Assembly (NCBI RefSeq): GCF_012933505.1
Contig: NZ_JABBNB010000036.1
Coordinates: 1 to 64,000 of the forward strand
Direction of reading: 5' to 3'
From: Gordonia asplenii
GTDB taxonomy: Bacteria > Actinomycetota > Actinomycetes > Mycobacteriales > Mycobacteriaceae
DNA: 64,000 bases
Of the stretch, positions 35,105-43,792 are shown piece by piece. Positions within the stretch are counted from its first letter, which is position 1. Every line of letters begins with the position of its first letter. Both the position numbers and the translations under genes were made by a program. The notes beneath the pieces are model-generated. The model did no database searches, was not told the DNA's origin, and saw only the letters and a program-made list of their open reading frames with translations.

Positions 35105-37116
35105 CGATTCTCAGCGCGCTGGTCGTGTTCGCCCTCGCCGGCTCGGGATCGCTCGTCTGCGGGTCCACCGGCGAACTGTCCGCGGTTCGCACGCGTCTGG
35201 TGCAGGCATGCTGGTTGGCCAACGTCGGCGGCGCGGCACTCGGGGTGATCGCGGGAATCCGCGCGATCCGCGGTTCACCGGTCACCGTCGATCTCGGCGG
35301 CACCCTCGGGCTGGGGTCGTCGGTGCTCGCCTGCGACCGGCTCAGCGGGTTGTTCATGGTCATCTCGTTCGGCGTCGCTGCCCCGGCGCTGGTCGCCGCG
35401 GCGCGGTCGGGGCATGGTTCGCGAAGTCGGCTGCCCGCTGCTGCCTCCGCGGTCCTGGCTTCGATGGTCCTGATCCTCACCGCCACGTCGGCCTACCCGT
35501 TCCTCTTCGGGTGGGAAGCCCTGACCGTCTCGTTCTATCTGGCGGTCGGCTTCGACCGCGCACGCCGTGGACGCGCGCGTTCCTCCGTCGTCACCGTCGT
35601 GTTCGGGCGATGCAGCGGTGCTCTGCTGCTGGTGGGGATGCTGCTGATCGCCTCGACGCCGGGCAGCGGGTTGGACTTCGACGAATGGCATCTTGCCGAG
35701 TCGACGGCCCGGGCATCGATCGCATACGCGTTGCTGTTGGCCGGGTTCGCCGTGAAAGTCGGGCTGCTCCCGGCACACCTGTGGCTGCCCGACGCCTACT
35801 CCTCGGCGCCGGCGCCGGTGCGTGGGCTGCTGGCCGGTGCGGCGGTGAACGTCGGCTTCTACGGCATGTGGCGGACTTTCGAACTGCTCGGTGCACCCGC
35901 CTCCTGGCTGGCCTGTGCGGTGCTCATCGTCGGCGGGCTCAGTGCACTGTACGGAATCGCGCAGGCCGCCGTGAACCCGCTGCTACCGACCCTGATCGCG
36001 TGGTCGAGTGTCGAGAACTCCGGGGTCATCACCGCGGGCTTCGGCGCAGCACTGGCCGGGGCCGTCGCCCACAACGACGGCTTGGTGGTGACCGGTCTCG
36101 TCGCCGCAACCGCACAACTAGTCACCCACGCGATCGCGAAGACACTGCTGTTCACGGCGACGGCGTCGGCCGAGGAAGCCACCGGCGAGACCCGCTTGGA
36201 CGCCCTCGGGGGCATCGCGCACCGGTTGCCGTGGACCGCGGCGGGCCTGACCGTCGGCTCGCTGACCCTGGCGGGCCTGCCGCTCACCGCGGGATTCACC
36301 TCCGAATGGCTGACGCTGGAGGCGTTGATGCAGCAGTTCCGGCTCTCCCGGCTGTCGCTGCAGCTGTGCACGACCGCCGCCGCGGTACTCGTCGCGCTCA
36401 CCATCGGAGTTGCCGCGCTGACCTTCGTGCGGGTCGTCGCGTTGACGGCCTTCGGCCCCGATCGCCTCGACATCGCCCACCGCATCCGGCTCGACGACTA
36501 CGAGCGCAGCGCGTCATTTCGGACGGCGGTTGCGACGTTGATCGTCGCCGCATTGGCGCTCTCGGCGTTCGCACCGGCGATGGTGAGCGTCATCACGCGC
36601 GCGGTCGCGTCCCGGGCGACGGGCTCGCCGACGATGCGGCAGTCCCCGTGGGTGATCCAGCCCGCATTCGACGGGTTCTCGGCCCTGTCCCCAACCTGGT
36701 TGTGGATCGTGCTTCCGATGATGACGCTCGCCGTCGGCGTCGTCGGATACTGCGCGTCACGCGGTGGACTGCTGCGGGTTCGGCGAGTCGACCCGTGGTC
36801 GTCGGGGTCGCCCGGCGTCGACCGCGGGCTCGGATACACGTCGTTCGGGTTCGCCAATCCGATGCGTCACGTGATGGGCAACGTCTTGCGGACCCGACGG
36901 TCGAGCGCCACCGCGGATCCGGCCGGGCGGGATCTGTCGTACACCGTCGACGTCAGCGACATCATCGCGGAATGGGGCTACCGGCCGCTGGGACGGTTGA
37001 TCATGGTCGGCGTGCGCCAGGCGAAACGATTGCAGTCCGGCCGTCTGGACGCGTACATGACGTACATGCTGATCGCCGTCGTCGCGGTTCTCGCCGTCGT
37101 GGTGGCGACGAGATGA
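35101..37116 (+). CDS. HyfB/NuoL-type antiporter-like subunit
   Basis: A 671-residue membrane protein of the NuoL/HyfB type. It has Glu in FGWEALTVSFYLAV and Lys in FAVKVGLLPAHLWLPDAYSSAPAPVRGLLAGA, and the later membrane His/Lys (VTHAIAKTLLF) of the proton path. A long C-terminal extension (about 540-671) ends in a last hydrophobic helix (YMLIAVVAVLAVVVATR), as in HyfB/NuoL. ATG 35101 overlaps the previous stop codon (ATGA). It is the last gene of the operon. Confidence 0.9.
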   Translation: MTILSALVVFALAGSGSLVCGSTGELSAVRTRLVQACWLANVGGAALGVIAGIRAIRGSPVTVDLGGTLGLGSSVLACDRLSGLFMVISFGVAAPALVAAARSGHGSRSRLPAAASAVLASMVLILTATSAYPFLFGWEALTVSFYLAVGFDRARRGRARSSVVTVVFGRCSGALLLVGMLLIASTPGSGLDFDEWHLAESTARASIAYALLLAGFAVKVGLLPAHLWLPDAYSSAPAPVRGLLAGAAVNVGFYGMWRTFELLGAPASWLACAVLIVGGLSALYGIAQAAVNPLLPTLIAWSSVENSGVITAGFGAALAGAVAHNDGLVVTGLVAATAQLVTHAIAKTLLFTATASAEEATGETRLDALGGIAHRLPWTAAGLTVGSLTLAGLPLTAGFTSEWLTLEALMQQFRLSRLSLQLCTTAAAVLVALTIGVAALTFVRVVALTAFGPDRLDIAHRIRLDDYERSASFRTAVATLIVAALALSAFAPAMVSVITRAVASRATGSPTMRQSPWVIQPAFDGFSALSPTWLWIVLPMMTLAVGVVGYCASRGGLLRVRRVDPWSSGSPGVDRGLGYTSFGFANPMRHVMGNVLRTRRSSATADPAGRDLSYTVDVSDIIAEWGYRPLGRLIMVGVRQAKRLQSGRLDAYMTYMLIAVVAVLAVVVATR

Positions 37117-37137
37117 GCGATCCGGTTGGCGCAGGGG

Positions 37138-38064
37138 TCACCGTCGGTTGCGATCGGCGGTGCGCGCTTCGAACACCTCGATGACCGACAGCACGTCGAC
37201 GTCGGCGTTCCCGCGAGCGACGTTCTCCAGATACAGTTCGCGGCTGAGGTCCAGAAGTGGTGCCGCCACATTTGCGTCGCGGGCGACCTCCCCGATGAGG
37301 CGGGTGTTCTCGCAGACGTCGGTGGTCGTCGCGTGCACGCTGAAGTCGCGCTGTACGAGTTTGGGCAGTTTGAATCGAGTGAATTCGCTTGCCAGCGGAC
37401 CGGCCTCGAATGCGTGCTGAAATGCGTTGAGGTCCAGCCCGATTCGGTCGGCATAGTGAACGATCTCGGCCAGCGCCGCCGCCGCGACGACCACATAGTG
37501 GTTGAGCGCCAGCTTCATGAGAAGGCCGTGACCTGCCGTACCGCAGACGATGGTGTCCCGGAACATTGCGTCGAGAAGCGGGCGGATCTCATCGATGTCC
37601 TGGGGGTCGCCGCCACACATCGCAACCAGCTCGCCGGTTTCGGCCTGTTTGGTGGAACCGCCGACAGGCGTCTCGACGAAACGTCCGCCGGCCACGACGA
37701 TGTCGGCGGCGAGGCCGCGCGAGTAGTCGGGTGTCACCGACCCCGCTGATACCAGAAGCCGTCCACTGACCCGCTCGGCGAATTCAGGGGTGCCGCGGCC
37801 CAGCACGTGGTCGGTCACGCCCTCATTCGCCAGCATCAGGAAAACGGTCTCGCAGCGGCGAAATACCTCGTCGACCGTCGAAGCGACGTGCGCGCCCATT
37901 TGCCGCAGGGGCTCGGCGCGCTCGGATGATCTGTTCCACGCGACCAGCCGAACCCCTCTGTCGGCGAGGTTCACCGCCATCGGCAGGCCTATCAGGCCAA
38001 GCCCGATGAATCCGATCTCACCGTGGCCGCGATCGACGCGCGTGCCTGTTCCGTCGGCGTGCAT
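37138..38064 (-). CDS. 3-hydroxyisobutyrate dehydrogenase-family NAD(P)-dependent oxidoreductase
   Basis: A 308-residue beta-hydroxyacid dehydrogenase. It has the Rossmann start GFIGLGLIGLPMAVNL, the substrate loop VETPVGGSTKQAETGELVAM and the catalytic Lys region GHGLLMKLALNHY. It oxidises a hydroxy acid or reduces an imine or semialdehyde. ATG 38064 has AAGGAG upstream. It is the last gene of the four-gene operon divergent from the TetR at 40843. The substrate is unknown. Confidence 0.88.
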   Translation of the reverse strand: MHADGTGTRVDRGHGEIGFIGLGLIGLPMAVNLADRGVRLVAWNRSSERAEPLRQMGAHVASTVDEVFRRCETVFLMLANEGVTDHVLGRGTPEFAERVSGRLLVSAGSVTPDYSRGLAADIVVAGGRFVETPVGGSTKQAETGELVAMCGGDPQDIDEIRPLLDAMFRDTIVCGTAGHGLLMKLALNHYVVVAAAALAEIVHYADRIGLDLNAFQHAFEAGPLASEFTRFKLPKLVQRDFSVHATTTDVCENTRLIGEVARDANVAAPLLDLSRELYLENVARGNADVDVLSVIEVFEARTADRNRR

Positions 38065-38103
38065 GCACAACTCCTTCACTTGATCGCCTGGTTGCAGGCA
38101 AGG

Positions 38104-38817
38104 TCAGACTCGCGCGGCGTCGGCCAGCACGCGGGGCACGGTGTGAGTGGTGCGTCCGAGATGTTCGGCGGCGGCGGCGAACCAATTGGTGAACTCGACC
38201 GCCAGATGCTGGCGGTGACTCTCGATGAGGAACTCGGGCACCGCGGCGGGGAAGTACACGCCCAGCGACGCCTCGAATCCCGTTGGGGTGTCACGGAATT
38301 GATGCAGCATGTGGGCTGCGGTGATGCCACTGGCCAGTGCGATCGAGCCCACCATACGGATCGGATAGTCGGGGTTCAGGTCGTCGATGGCTTGATCTTC
38401 GTCGGTATTGGTCGAGTGGCAGTCGGTGATGTGCGGGCCCCAGTTCTCGATGAAATCGAGGTGGCTGCCACCGTCGTAGACGGCGAAATGTTCCGGGTGC
38501 GCGACGATCAGTTCCGCGTTGTCCTCCAGGATCGACTTGATGAAACCGAGTGCTTCGGTCGACGACATGCCTGTACCCGCGAGGACGGTCACGGCGGGCT
38601 TCCATCGGCCGTTGGAGGCGGCTACCCATGCCGTCATCGCCTCGTCGGCCTCGTTGGTGTCGGGCCGGAGCAGCTCACGCATTCCCTCCCGGCCGATTCG
38701 GGACTTGAGCCTCGCCAACGCGCGTCGGGCGAAGAACAGTTCCCATTCGGTGACGGTTCCCGGTTCGGTCGGGCCGGATACGACGGTGATATCTACCAGA
38801 TTGTCGGTGGTTGTCAT
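38104..38817 (-). CDS. conserved-looking protein of unknown function
   Basis: A 237-residue soluble protein that I do not recognise. Visible segments are SGPTEPGTVTEWELFFARRALARLKSR-type helical sequence, a Gly-rich AGTGMSSTEAL, and a central run rich in His and acidic residues (AHPEHFAVYDGG, ENWGPHITDCHSTNTDED). Many His/Asp suggest metal binding, but this is a guess. AGGAG precedes ATG 38817. It sits 35 bp after the FAH-type gene and 39 bp before the dehydrogenase. Confidence 0.75.
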   Translation of the reverse strand: MTTTDNLVDITVVSGPTEPGTVTEWELFFARRALARLKSRIGREGMRELLRPDTNEADEAMTAWVAASNGRWKPAVTVLAGTGMSSTEALGFIKSILEDNAELIVAHPEHFAVYDGGSHLDFIENWGPHITDCHSTNTDEDQAIDDLNPDYPIRMVGSIALASGITAAHMLHQFRDTPTGFEASLGVYFPAAVPEFLIESHRQHLAVEFTNWFAAAAEHLGRTTHTVPRVLADAARV

Positions 38818-38852
38818 GTGTTTCTCCTGAGGTGGTGAGTGGTTGATGTGGT

Positions 38853-39785
38853 TTAGAAGCCGGTGCTCAACGGTTCGACGGGCTCGGCGGCGGTCACCTG
38901 CTGTCGGGTGGATCCGAGCCGTTCGACCGCGAGCTCGACTCGATCACCCGGTTGCAGCCACCCGCGAAAGCCGTCCGGATCGGCCGCGAACGCCTCGACC
39001 AGACATCCGGTCGGTACCGTTCCGGTGCCCAGGACGTCGCCCGCACGCAGATCCGCACCGCGTGAGGCGTAGGCGATCATGTCGGCGAAGTCCCAGTCGA
39101 TGCTGTCCCACCGACCCGAGCTGACCTGTTCGCCGTTGACGCTTGCCGTCATCTGCAGCGCGAATCCCTTTCCCGCGCGGTAGCTTTCGATCTCGTCCGG
39201 GGTCACCAGAAACGGACCGAGGGTTTGCGCACCGTCTTTGGATTTGGCCGGACCGGTGCCGATCGGCAACTCGACAGCCTGCAGGTCGCGGGCGGACCAG
39301 TCGCAGAAGATCGTGTACCCGGCGATATGGTTCAGTGCGTCGTGGCGGCTGATGTTGCGACCCGGAGTACCGATGACGGCCGCCACTTCGAGTTCGAAAT
39401 CGAAGCGCTGCGAGCCGGGGAAGATGGCGACATCATCCGTCGGTCCGAGAATCGTGGCGGGACTGCTGAAATAGAAGGCGGGTATCTGCTCGATCCGGGG
39501 GTCGACGACGATGCCCTCCACTTGCGCTCCGGCCCGAAAATGGTCCAGGAATCCCAGGTAGTCACGGATCGACGGCGGCTGCAGGAGCCCGCAGATGTGC
39601 ACCTCGTCGAGCGCTGCCACGTGCTGCGGGTCGTCGAGGACCTCGCGGACGTGTCCGGCCAGCCCGGTGTCGGACCGCAGCACGTCCAGAAGTGACCGTC
39701 CCGGCTCGAGGCCGTGCACCAGATCATCTTGGGTCACCACGCCGACACGCTCACAACCGTTGTGCCGGTATGTTATCCACCGCAT
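38853..39785 (-). CDS. fumarylacetoacetate hydrolase family protein
   Basis: A 310-residue FAH-family enzyme. Metal ligands of the family are visible in FDFELEVAAVIG, and IFCDWSARDLQA follows the catalytic lid. The C-terminal DVLGTGTVPTGCLVE and LQPGDRVELAVE match the barrel. Family members cleave C-C bonds of diketo acids or hydrate dienoates. ATG 39785 shares one base with the MBL gene stop codon (TGATG). Confidence 0.9.
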   Translation of the reverse strand: MRWITYRHNGCERVGVVTQDDLVHGLEPGRSLLDVLRSDTGLAGHVREVLDDPQHVAALDEVHICGLLQPPSIRDYLGFLDHFRAGAQVEGIVVDPRIEQIPAFYFSSPATILGPTDDVAIFPGSQRFDFELEVAAVIGTPGRNISRHDALNHIAGYTIFCDWSARDLQAVELPIGTGPAKSKDGAQTLGPFLVTPDEIESYRAGKGFALQMTASVNGEQVSSGRWDSIDWDFADMIAYASRGADLRAGDVLGTGTVPTGCLVEAFAADPDGFRGWLQPGDRVELAVERLGSTRQQVTAAEPVEPLSTGF

Positions 39786-40729
39786 CAGCGCACGCCCCCG
39801 CCCGCATCGATCTCGGCGATCCGGGTGAACACTTCGATCGGCGTCAGCGGCAGAGCCGTCGGATCCAGTGCGCGGTACACGGCCACCACGTTCTGCGCGA
39901 TCCGGCCAGATCCGGGCATCGCGGAATACTCGCCCAGGTCGATCGAATCGATCGCCTCCGACACGGTGAGTCCGTCGTCGAAGCGCTTGGTCGCCTCGGT
40001 GAGCACAAAGGCCAGGTAGTCACGGACCCCTGCTACCCCGGTCTTGTCCGTGACCGGACCGTGGCCGGGCACGATCGTGGTGACCGGCATGTCCAGAATG
40101 AGATCGCATGCCTGCACCCAGCGCCGCGGTGGCCCCGCCCAGATTATCGGGGTGCAGTCGATGAACAGGATGTCGCCGGCGTAGAGCACGTCCGCGTCCG
40201 GAACGTGGATGAGGACATCGCCGGCGGTATGCGCCGGGCCTACCTCGATCAACTCCACCGCCCGGCCACCCACGTGCAGCGACAACCGATCCGAGAATGT
40301 TCGCGTCGGCGGAGTCACGGTGATGTCGTCGATCCGGAAAGGCGCGAACATCGCTTCGGTGTACTCGCCGACGCGCCCGCCTAACCCGGACATCGCCGTC
40401 AACTCATCGACCGCATGCTGCGTCATCAATTCGGCGGCCGCCTGCGAGGCGATGATCTCCACGCCGTCGGCGGCGACGAGTTCGTTGCCGAAGCAGTGGT
40501 CGCAATCCGAATGCGTGTTCACCACTGCGGTCAGCGGGGCTGCCGTCGTCACGTGGGCGATGCCGTCGAGCATCTCGCGAGTGAGCGCCAGATCCATGAG
40601 GGTGTCGACCATCAGCGACGCCCCATCCCCGACGACCAGCCCGCAGTTACTCCATCCCCAACCTCCGTCGGGCTGTAACCAGACGAAACACCCGTTGCCG
40701 AGGTCCTGCAATCCCTTATCGAAGCTCAC
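39785..40729 (-). CDS. metallo-beta-lactamase-fold hydrolase
   Basis: A 314-residue MBL-fold protein. The zinc motif is NTHSDCDHCFGN (H-x-x-D-x-D-H variant), with the later VGPAHTAGDVLIHVP and IVPGHGPVTD His residues and the YAGDILFID Asp. The GTG start at 40729 has AAAGGCGG upstream. It is the first gene of the operon that ends at 37138. It probably hydrolyses an ester, lactone or thioester; the substrate is unknown. Confidence 0.9.
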   Translation of the reverse strand: MSFDKGLQDLGNGCFVWLQPDGGWGWSNCGLVVGDGASLMVDTLMDLALTREMLDGIAHVTTAAPLTAVVNTHSDCDHCFGNELVAADGVEIIASQAAAELMTQHAVDELTAMSGLGGRVGEYTEAMFAPFRIDDITVTPPTRTFSDRLSLHVGGRAVELIEVGPAHTAGDVLIHVPDADVLYAGDILFIDCTPIIWAGPPRRWVQACDLILDMPVTTIVPGHGPVTDKTGVAGVRDYLAFVLTEATKRFDDGLTVSEAIDSIDLGEYSAMPGSGRIAQNVVAVYRALDPTALPLTPIEVFTRIAEIDAGGGVR

Positions 40730-40763
40730 CGTCGACCGCCTTTCGGATTCAACTGAGGTGACT

Positions 40764-40831
40764 CAACGCAGTGATAACTGCGTTGAAAGAATGTAACGCG
40801 GGCCACTCCTCAACGCAACCCCGTCTGCGTT
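40764..40831. promoter_or_regulatory. two palindromic TetR operators
   Basis: CAACGCAGT (40764-40772) and ACTGCGTTG (40777-40785) are perfect inverted copies around GATA. A second pair AACGCA (40812-40817) / TGCGTT (40826-40831) lies just ahead of the TetR start. Both are in the gap between the MBL operon and the divergent TetR gene. Confidence 0.75.
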
Positions 40832-40842
40832 AAGCTGATGAG

Positions 40843-41442
40843 ATGAGCGCCCTAGAAACCGGGGCAGGCAGATTCACGCATGGACGAGCCGCCCGGGTCC
40901 GCGAAGCAGTTCTCGACGCCACCATGACCGTGCTCAGCGACAAGGGGTGGGCCGGACTCACCATCCCGGAGGTCGCGGCGCAGGCCGGAGTACATGACAC
41001 GACCGTCTACCGACGCTGGGGCACGCGCGAACGCCTAGTGGTCGACGCACTGCTCGACGCGGCCGACGTCCAACTCCCCATTCCCGACACCGGGTCACTC
41101 CACGACGACCTCGTCGGTTTCGTGACCGAACTCATCACCCTCACCACGACGCCATTGGGCATAGCACTGGCGCACGCGCTGTCCGCCCCCGCCGACGATC
41201 CCGCCATCGTCGATGCATGCTCGCGCTACTTTCGAACCCGCTTCGAAACGGCGAGCGCCATCATCGACCGCGCCATCGCCCGCGGCGATGTACCCCCTAC
41301 CGCCGACGGAACACTGGCAATCGAAATGCTCACCGCACCAATACATTTCCGAACACTGATCAGTCATCACCCGCTAGACGACACCTTCCCCCAACGCCTC
41401 ACAAACATGATCATCGCCGGCTTACACAGCGTGGAGGGGTAA
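40843..41442 (+). CDS. TetR family transcriptional regulator
   Basis: A 199-residue TetR protein with the HTH segment REAVLDATMTVLSDKGWAGLTIPEVAAQAGVHDTTVYRRWGTRERLV (about residues 20-65). It is divergent from the MBL/FAH/unknown/dehydrogenase operon and has two AACGCA palindromes between. It probably represses that operon until a pathway compound is present. Confidence 0.9.
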   Translation: MSALETGAGRFTHGRAARVREAVLDATMTVLSDKGWAGLTIPEVAAQAGVHDTTVYRRWGTRERLVVDALLDAADVQLPIPDTGSLHDDLVGFVTELITLTTTPLGIALAHALSAPADDPAIVDACSRYFRTRFETASAIIDRAIARGDVPPTADGTLAIEMLTAPIHFRTLISHHPLDDTFPQRLTNMIIAGLHSVEG

Positions 41443-41503
41443 CCACGACGACGGCCCACCTCCGCTGGCTGAGGCTGGTTTCACCGGTCGGGGGTACTCC
41501 ATC

Positions 41504-41716
41504 TGCTGGTTGAGCCGCGAGGAGCGCTAGCGACGAGCGTGTCGAAACCCCTGTACCACAATGCATTTGATGGCAGCGCACTTGTCGAACTGTGACGGTA
41601 TCGAACATCGAGGCGTGTGACATCGCGATATTGGCGCGAACCGTCGAAAGTCGTCGTGGCTGAGAGGTTTCGACACGGACTCGGCTAGCTGTAGCGCCTC
41701 GTCCGGCTCAACCAGC
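41504..41716 (-). repeat. type A MITE-like repeat element, copy 3 (inverted, shortened)
   Basis: The reverse complement of the 1468-1752 element, about 70 bp shorter. It lacks the GTGTGCACCC hairpin segment but keeps the ends and the flanking core. Confidence 0.6.
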
Positions 41717-41751
41717 GGAAGGGGTGCCATCGGTGGATCCTGGTTGAGCCA

Positions 41752-42240
41752 GGTTGAGCCGGGCCGGAGCGTTAGCGCAGGTCCGTGTCGAAACAACGGT
41801 GACACAACAGGTTTCGTGCGACCGTTCAAATCGCGGTCCGATTGCGGTAATCATCTTCAGCCGTGCACCCATCAGGTGCATTCGACGGATGCGCGGATGT
41901 CGCAGTGCTGGCCAACCACGACTCACCGAAATCCGTTGTCTCACCATGGTTTCGACACGCTCGTCGCTAGCGCTCCTCAGGCTCAACCAGCGGAGGGGCC
42001 TACCGTTGATGGATCCCGACTCAACCTGGACCCATCGACTCGCCGAAATCCGTTGTCTCACCAAGGTTTCGACACGATCGTCGCTAGCGCTCCTCACGGC
42101 TCAACCAGCGGAGGGGGCCAACCGTCGATGGGTCCCGACTCAACCTGGACTTACCGACTCACCGAAATCTGTTGCCTCACCGTGGTTTCGACACGCTCGT
42201 CGCTAGCGCTCCTCACGGCTCAACCAGCAGATGGAGTGTC
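41752..42240 (+). repeat. type B MITE-like element with tandem right-end copies
   Basis: One full type B element (41752-41991) is followed by two further copies of its right half at 42036 and 42155 (periods 107 and 119 bp). This looks like unequal duplication within the element. Confidence 0.6.
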
Positions 42241-42298
42241 CGAACCGGTGAAACCAGGCTCAACCAGCGGGAGGGGCCTACTGTCGATGGATCCAGGC

Positions 42299-43792
42299 TC
42301 AGCGTTCGGAGTAATGCGTGCCGAAGACTTGGTCGTAGTAGTCCATGCCGTAGCTGGTCGGCGACGGCGGGCCCGGGCGCAGTTGGAAGTCGTCGTCGGT
42401 GCCGCGCCGCGGCGCTCGTAGAAACACGACGTCCAGGTCGGGAGCTGACGACGCACGGTATGCGAAGTCGAAGAGATGCGTAACGATGTACAGTCGAATT
42501 TCGTTGCCTACCAATGGTTGAGTGATCTCGAAGAGGATCTCCGACCCTTCGATCTCGTTGGTAGACGCGAATGTCTCGTTGCACAGCAGCAGGTCACGCG
42601 GCGCGATGATCGAGATGATCTGCTCCATGCGTTCGAGCTCGTCGTCGAACTTTCCGTGCACCAGTTCGACATCCTCGTCGCGCGTCCAGTGGGTGAGCAC
42701 ACGCCGCGCCACGGGCGCCCGGAACCGTTGCGCCGCAACGAACATGCCCGACTGCGCCATCAATTGCGCGACGCCGAGTGCACGCAGCATCGTGGATTTG
42801 CCGCCCCGGTTGGCGCCGGTGATGATCAGCAGGCTGCCGCGCGCCAATTCGACGCTGTTGCCCACGGGTGCCCGACCGACGGTGACGGCAAGGCACGGGT
42901 CGTACAGCCCGTCGGCGGCGACCTCGTCGGCGTCGAGCATGGGAAAAGTTACCGGAGAACCGATTTCGCGCAGTCGGGCGGCGAGATTGGTGCAAGCGAG
43001 GTAGAAGGCCAGCTCGGTACGCAGGGCAGTGAAGAAGGACAGCACGTGCTCGACCGATTGCGTTGCAGCGTTGGCGATGTCATTGAGTCCGCGCTGGCGC
43101 AGTCGCATCAACGCGTCCGCCCCGGCATCGTCGCGCTCAGGAAGGGTGAATGAGAAGCTGGGGCGAGTCAACGCGATTCTGGTGTGCAGCCGCTTCCTGA
43201 CGCGGCGCGGTTGCTTGGCCCACTGATCGACGACGGCGCCGCCGAGTCCGATGCCGGCGCTCATCAACATCCCATCGGGAAAGTCCAACTCGGACAACGT
43301 CTTGCGCAGCATCCGTAGATAGTCGTCGTCGAGTTCGCGGGTCACGGTGTCCCAGAGTCCGCGGAACGCGGCCGACTCGAAACGACCGGCGACCTCGGCG
43401 GCCAAGTCCGTCATCCGCGCGAAGATATCGGCGAATCCGGACATCATCCGTACCGCGAAACTCAGCTCCATCTGCGGGTTCCCGCTCACCGGCAGCAGAA
43501 ATATCTTGCGGCGCAATACCAAAGCGTCCACCGTCAGCGCGTAGAGGCGCAGTACCGCATCGGGATTGCGCAGCGCGTCGTGACACGCCCGTTGGCGGTA
43601 GTCGATCACGTCGGGATCGTCCAGCGGCTGCAAGGTGGCGCAGCGGGCCACGTGACGCACGAAGGAGTCGCCACCGCTCAGCGCGTCCCACAGGTGCTCC
43701 AATTGCAAGTCCCGGGCGAGGTCGCCGGCGAACGGGATCTCGACATCCTCCGGATCGAAATCGGCATCTCGGTACATCAGGCGCACCTTCAT
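42299..43792 (-). CDS. MutS-like ATPase (short type), fluoride-linked locus 2
   Basis: A 497-residue paralogue of 25731-27212: a helical region, then a MutS ATPase domain with Walker A TGANRGGKST (325-334), Walker B LLLCNE (Asn405-Glu406) and TFASTNEIEG. The C-terminus GPPSPTSYGMDYYDQVFGT matches SPRPTSYGADLYREIFGT of the paralogue, so this tail is a family mark. ATG 43792 overlaps the companion stop codon by 4 bp. The canonical mismatch-binding domain is absent. Confidence 0.85.
   Translation of the reverse strand: MKVRLMYRDADFDPEDVEIPFAGDLARDLQLEHLWDALSGGDSFVRHVARCATLQPLDDPDVIDYRQRACHDALRNPDAVLRLYALTVDALVLRRKIFLLPVSGNPQMELSFAVRMMSGFADIFARMTDLAAEVAGRFESAAFRGLWDTVTRELDDDYLRMLRKTLSELDFPDGMLMSAGIGLGGAVVDQWAKQPRRVRKRLHTRIALTRPSFSFTLPERDDAGADALMRLRQRGLNDIANAATQSVEHVLSFFTALRTELAFYLACTNLAARLREIGSPVTFPMLDADEVAADGLYDPCLAVTVGRAPVGNSVELARGSLLIITGANRGGKSTMLRALGVAQLMAQSGMFVAAQRFRAPVARRVLTHWTRDEDVELVHGKFDDELERMEQIISIIAPRDLLLCNETFASTNEIEGSEILFEITQPLVGNEIRLYIVTHLFDFAYRASSAPDLDVVFLRAPRRGTDDDFQLRPGPPSPTSYGMDYYDQVFGTHYSER

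Larger units (their letters stand above)
41443..42298. other. repeat-filled intergenic gap
   Basis: No gene is supported. The gap holds an inverted type A element (41504-41716), a type B element (41752-41991) and tandem copies of the type B right half (starting 41929, 42036 and 42155). Each tandem unit contains cgactcaccgaaat ... gtttcgacacg ... ctcaaccagc. Confidence 0.7.

Noticed and set aside
29638-37116. Functional formate hydrogenlyase or NiFe hydrogenase-4
   Set aside because: Nickel ligands and proximal cluster ligands are absent, there is no formate dehydrogenase, and no maturation (hyp) genes are in the window.
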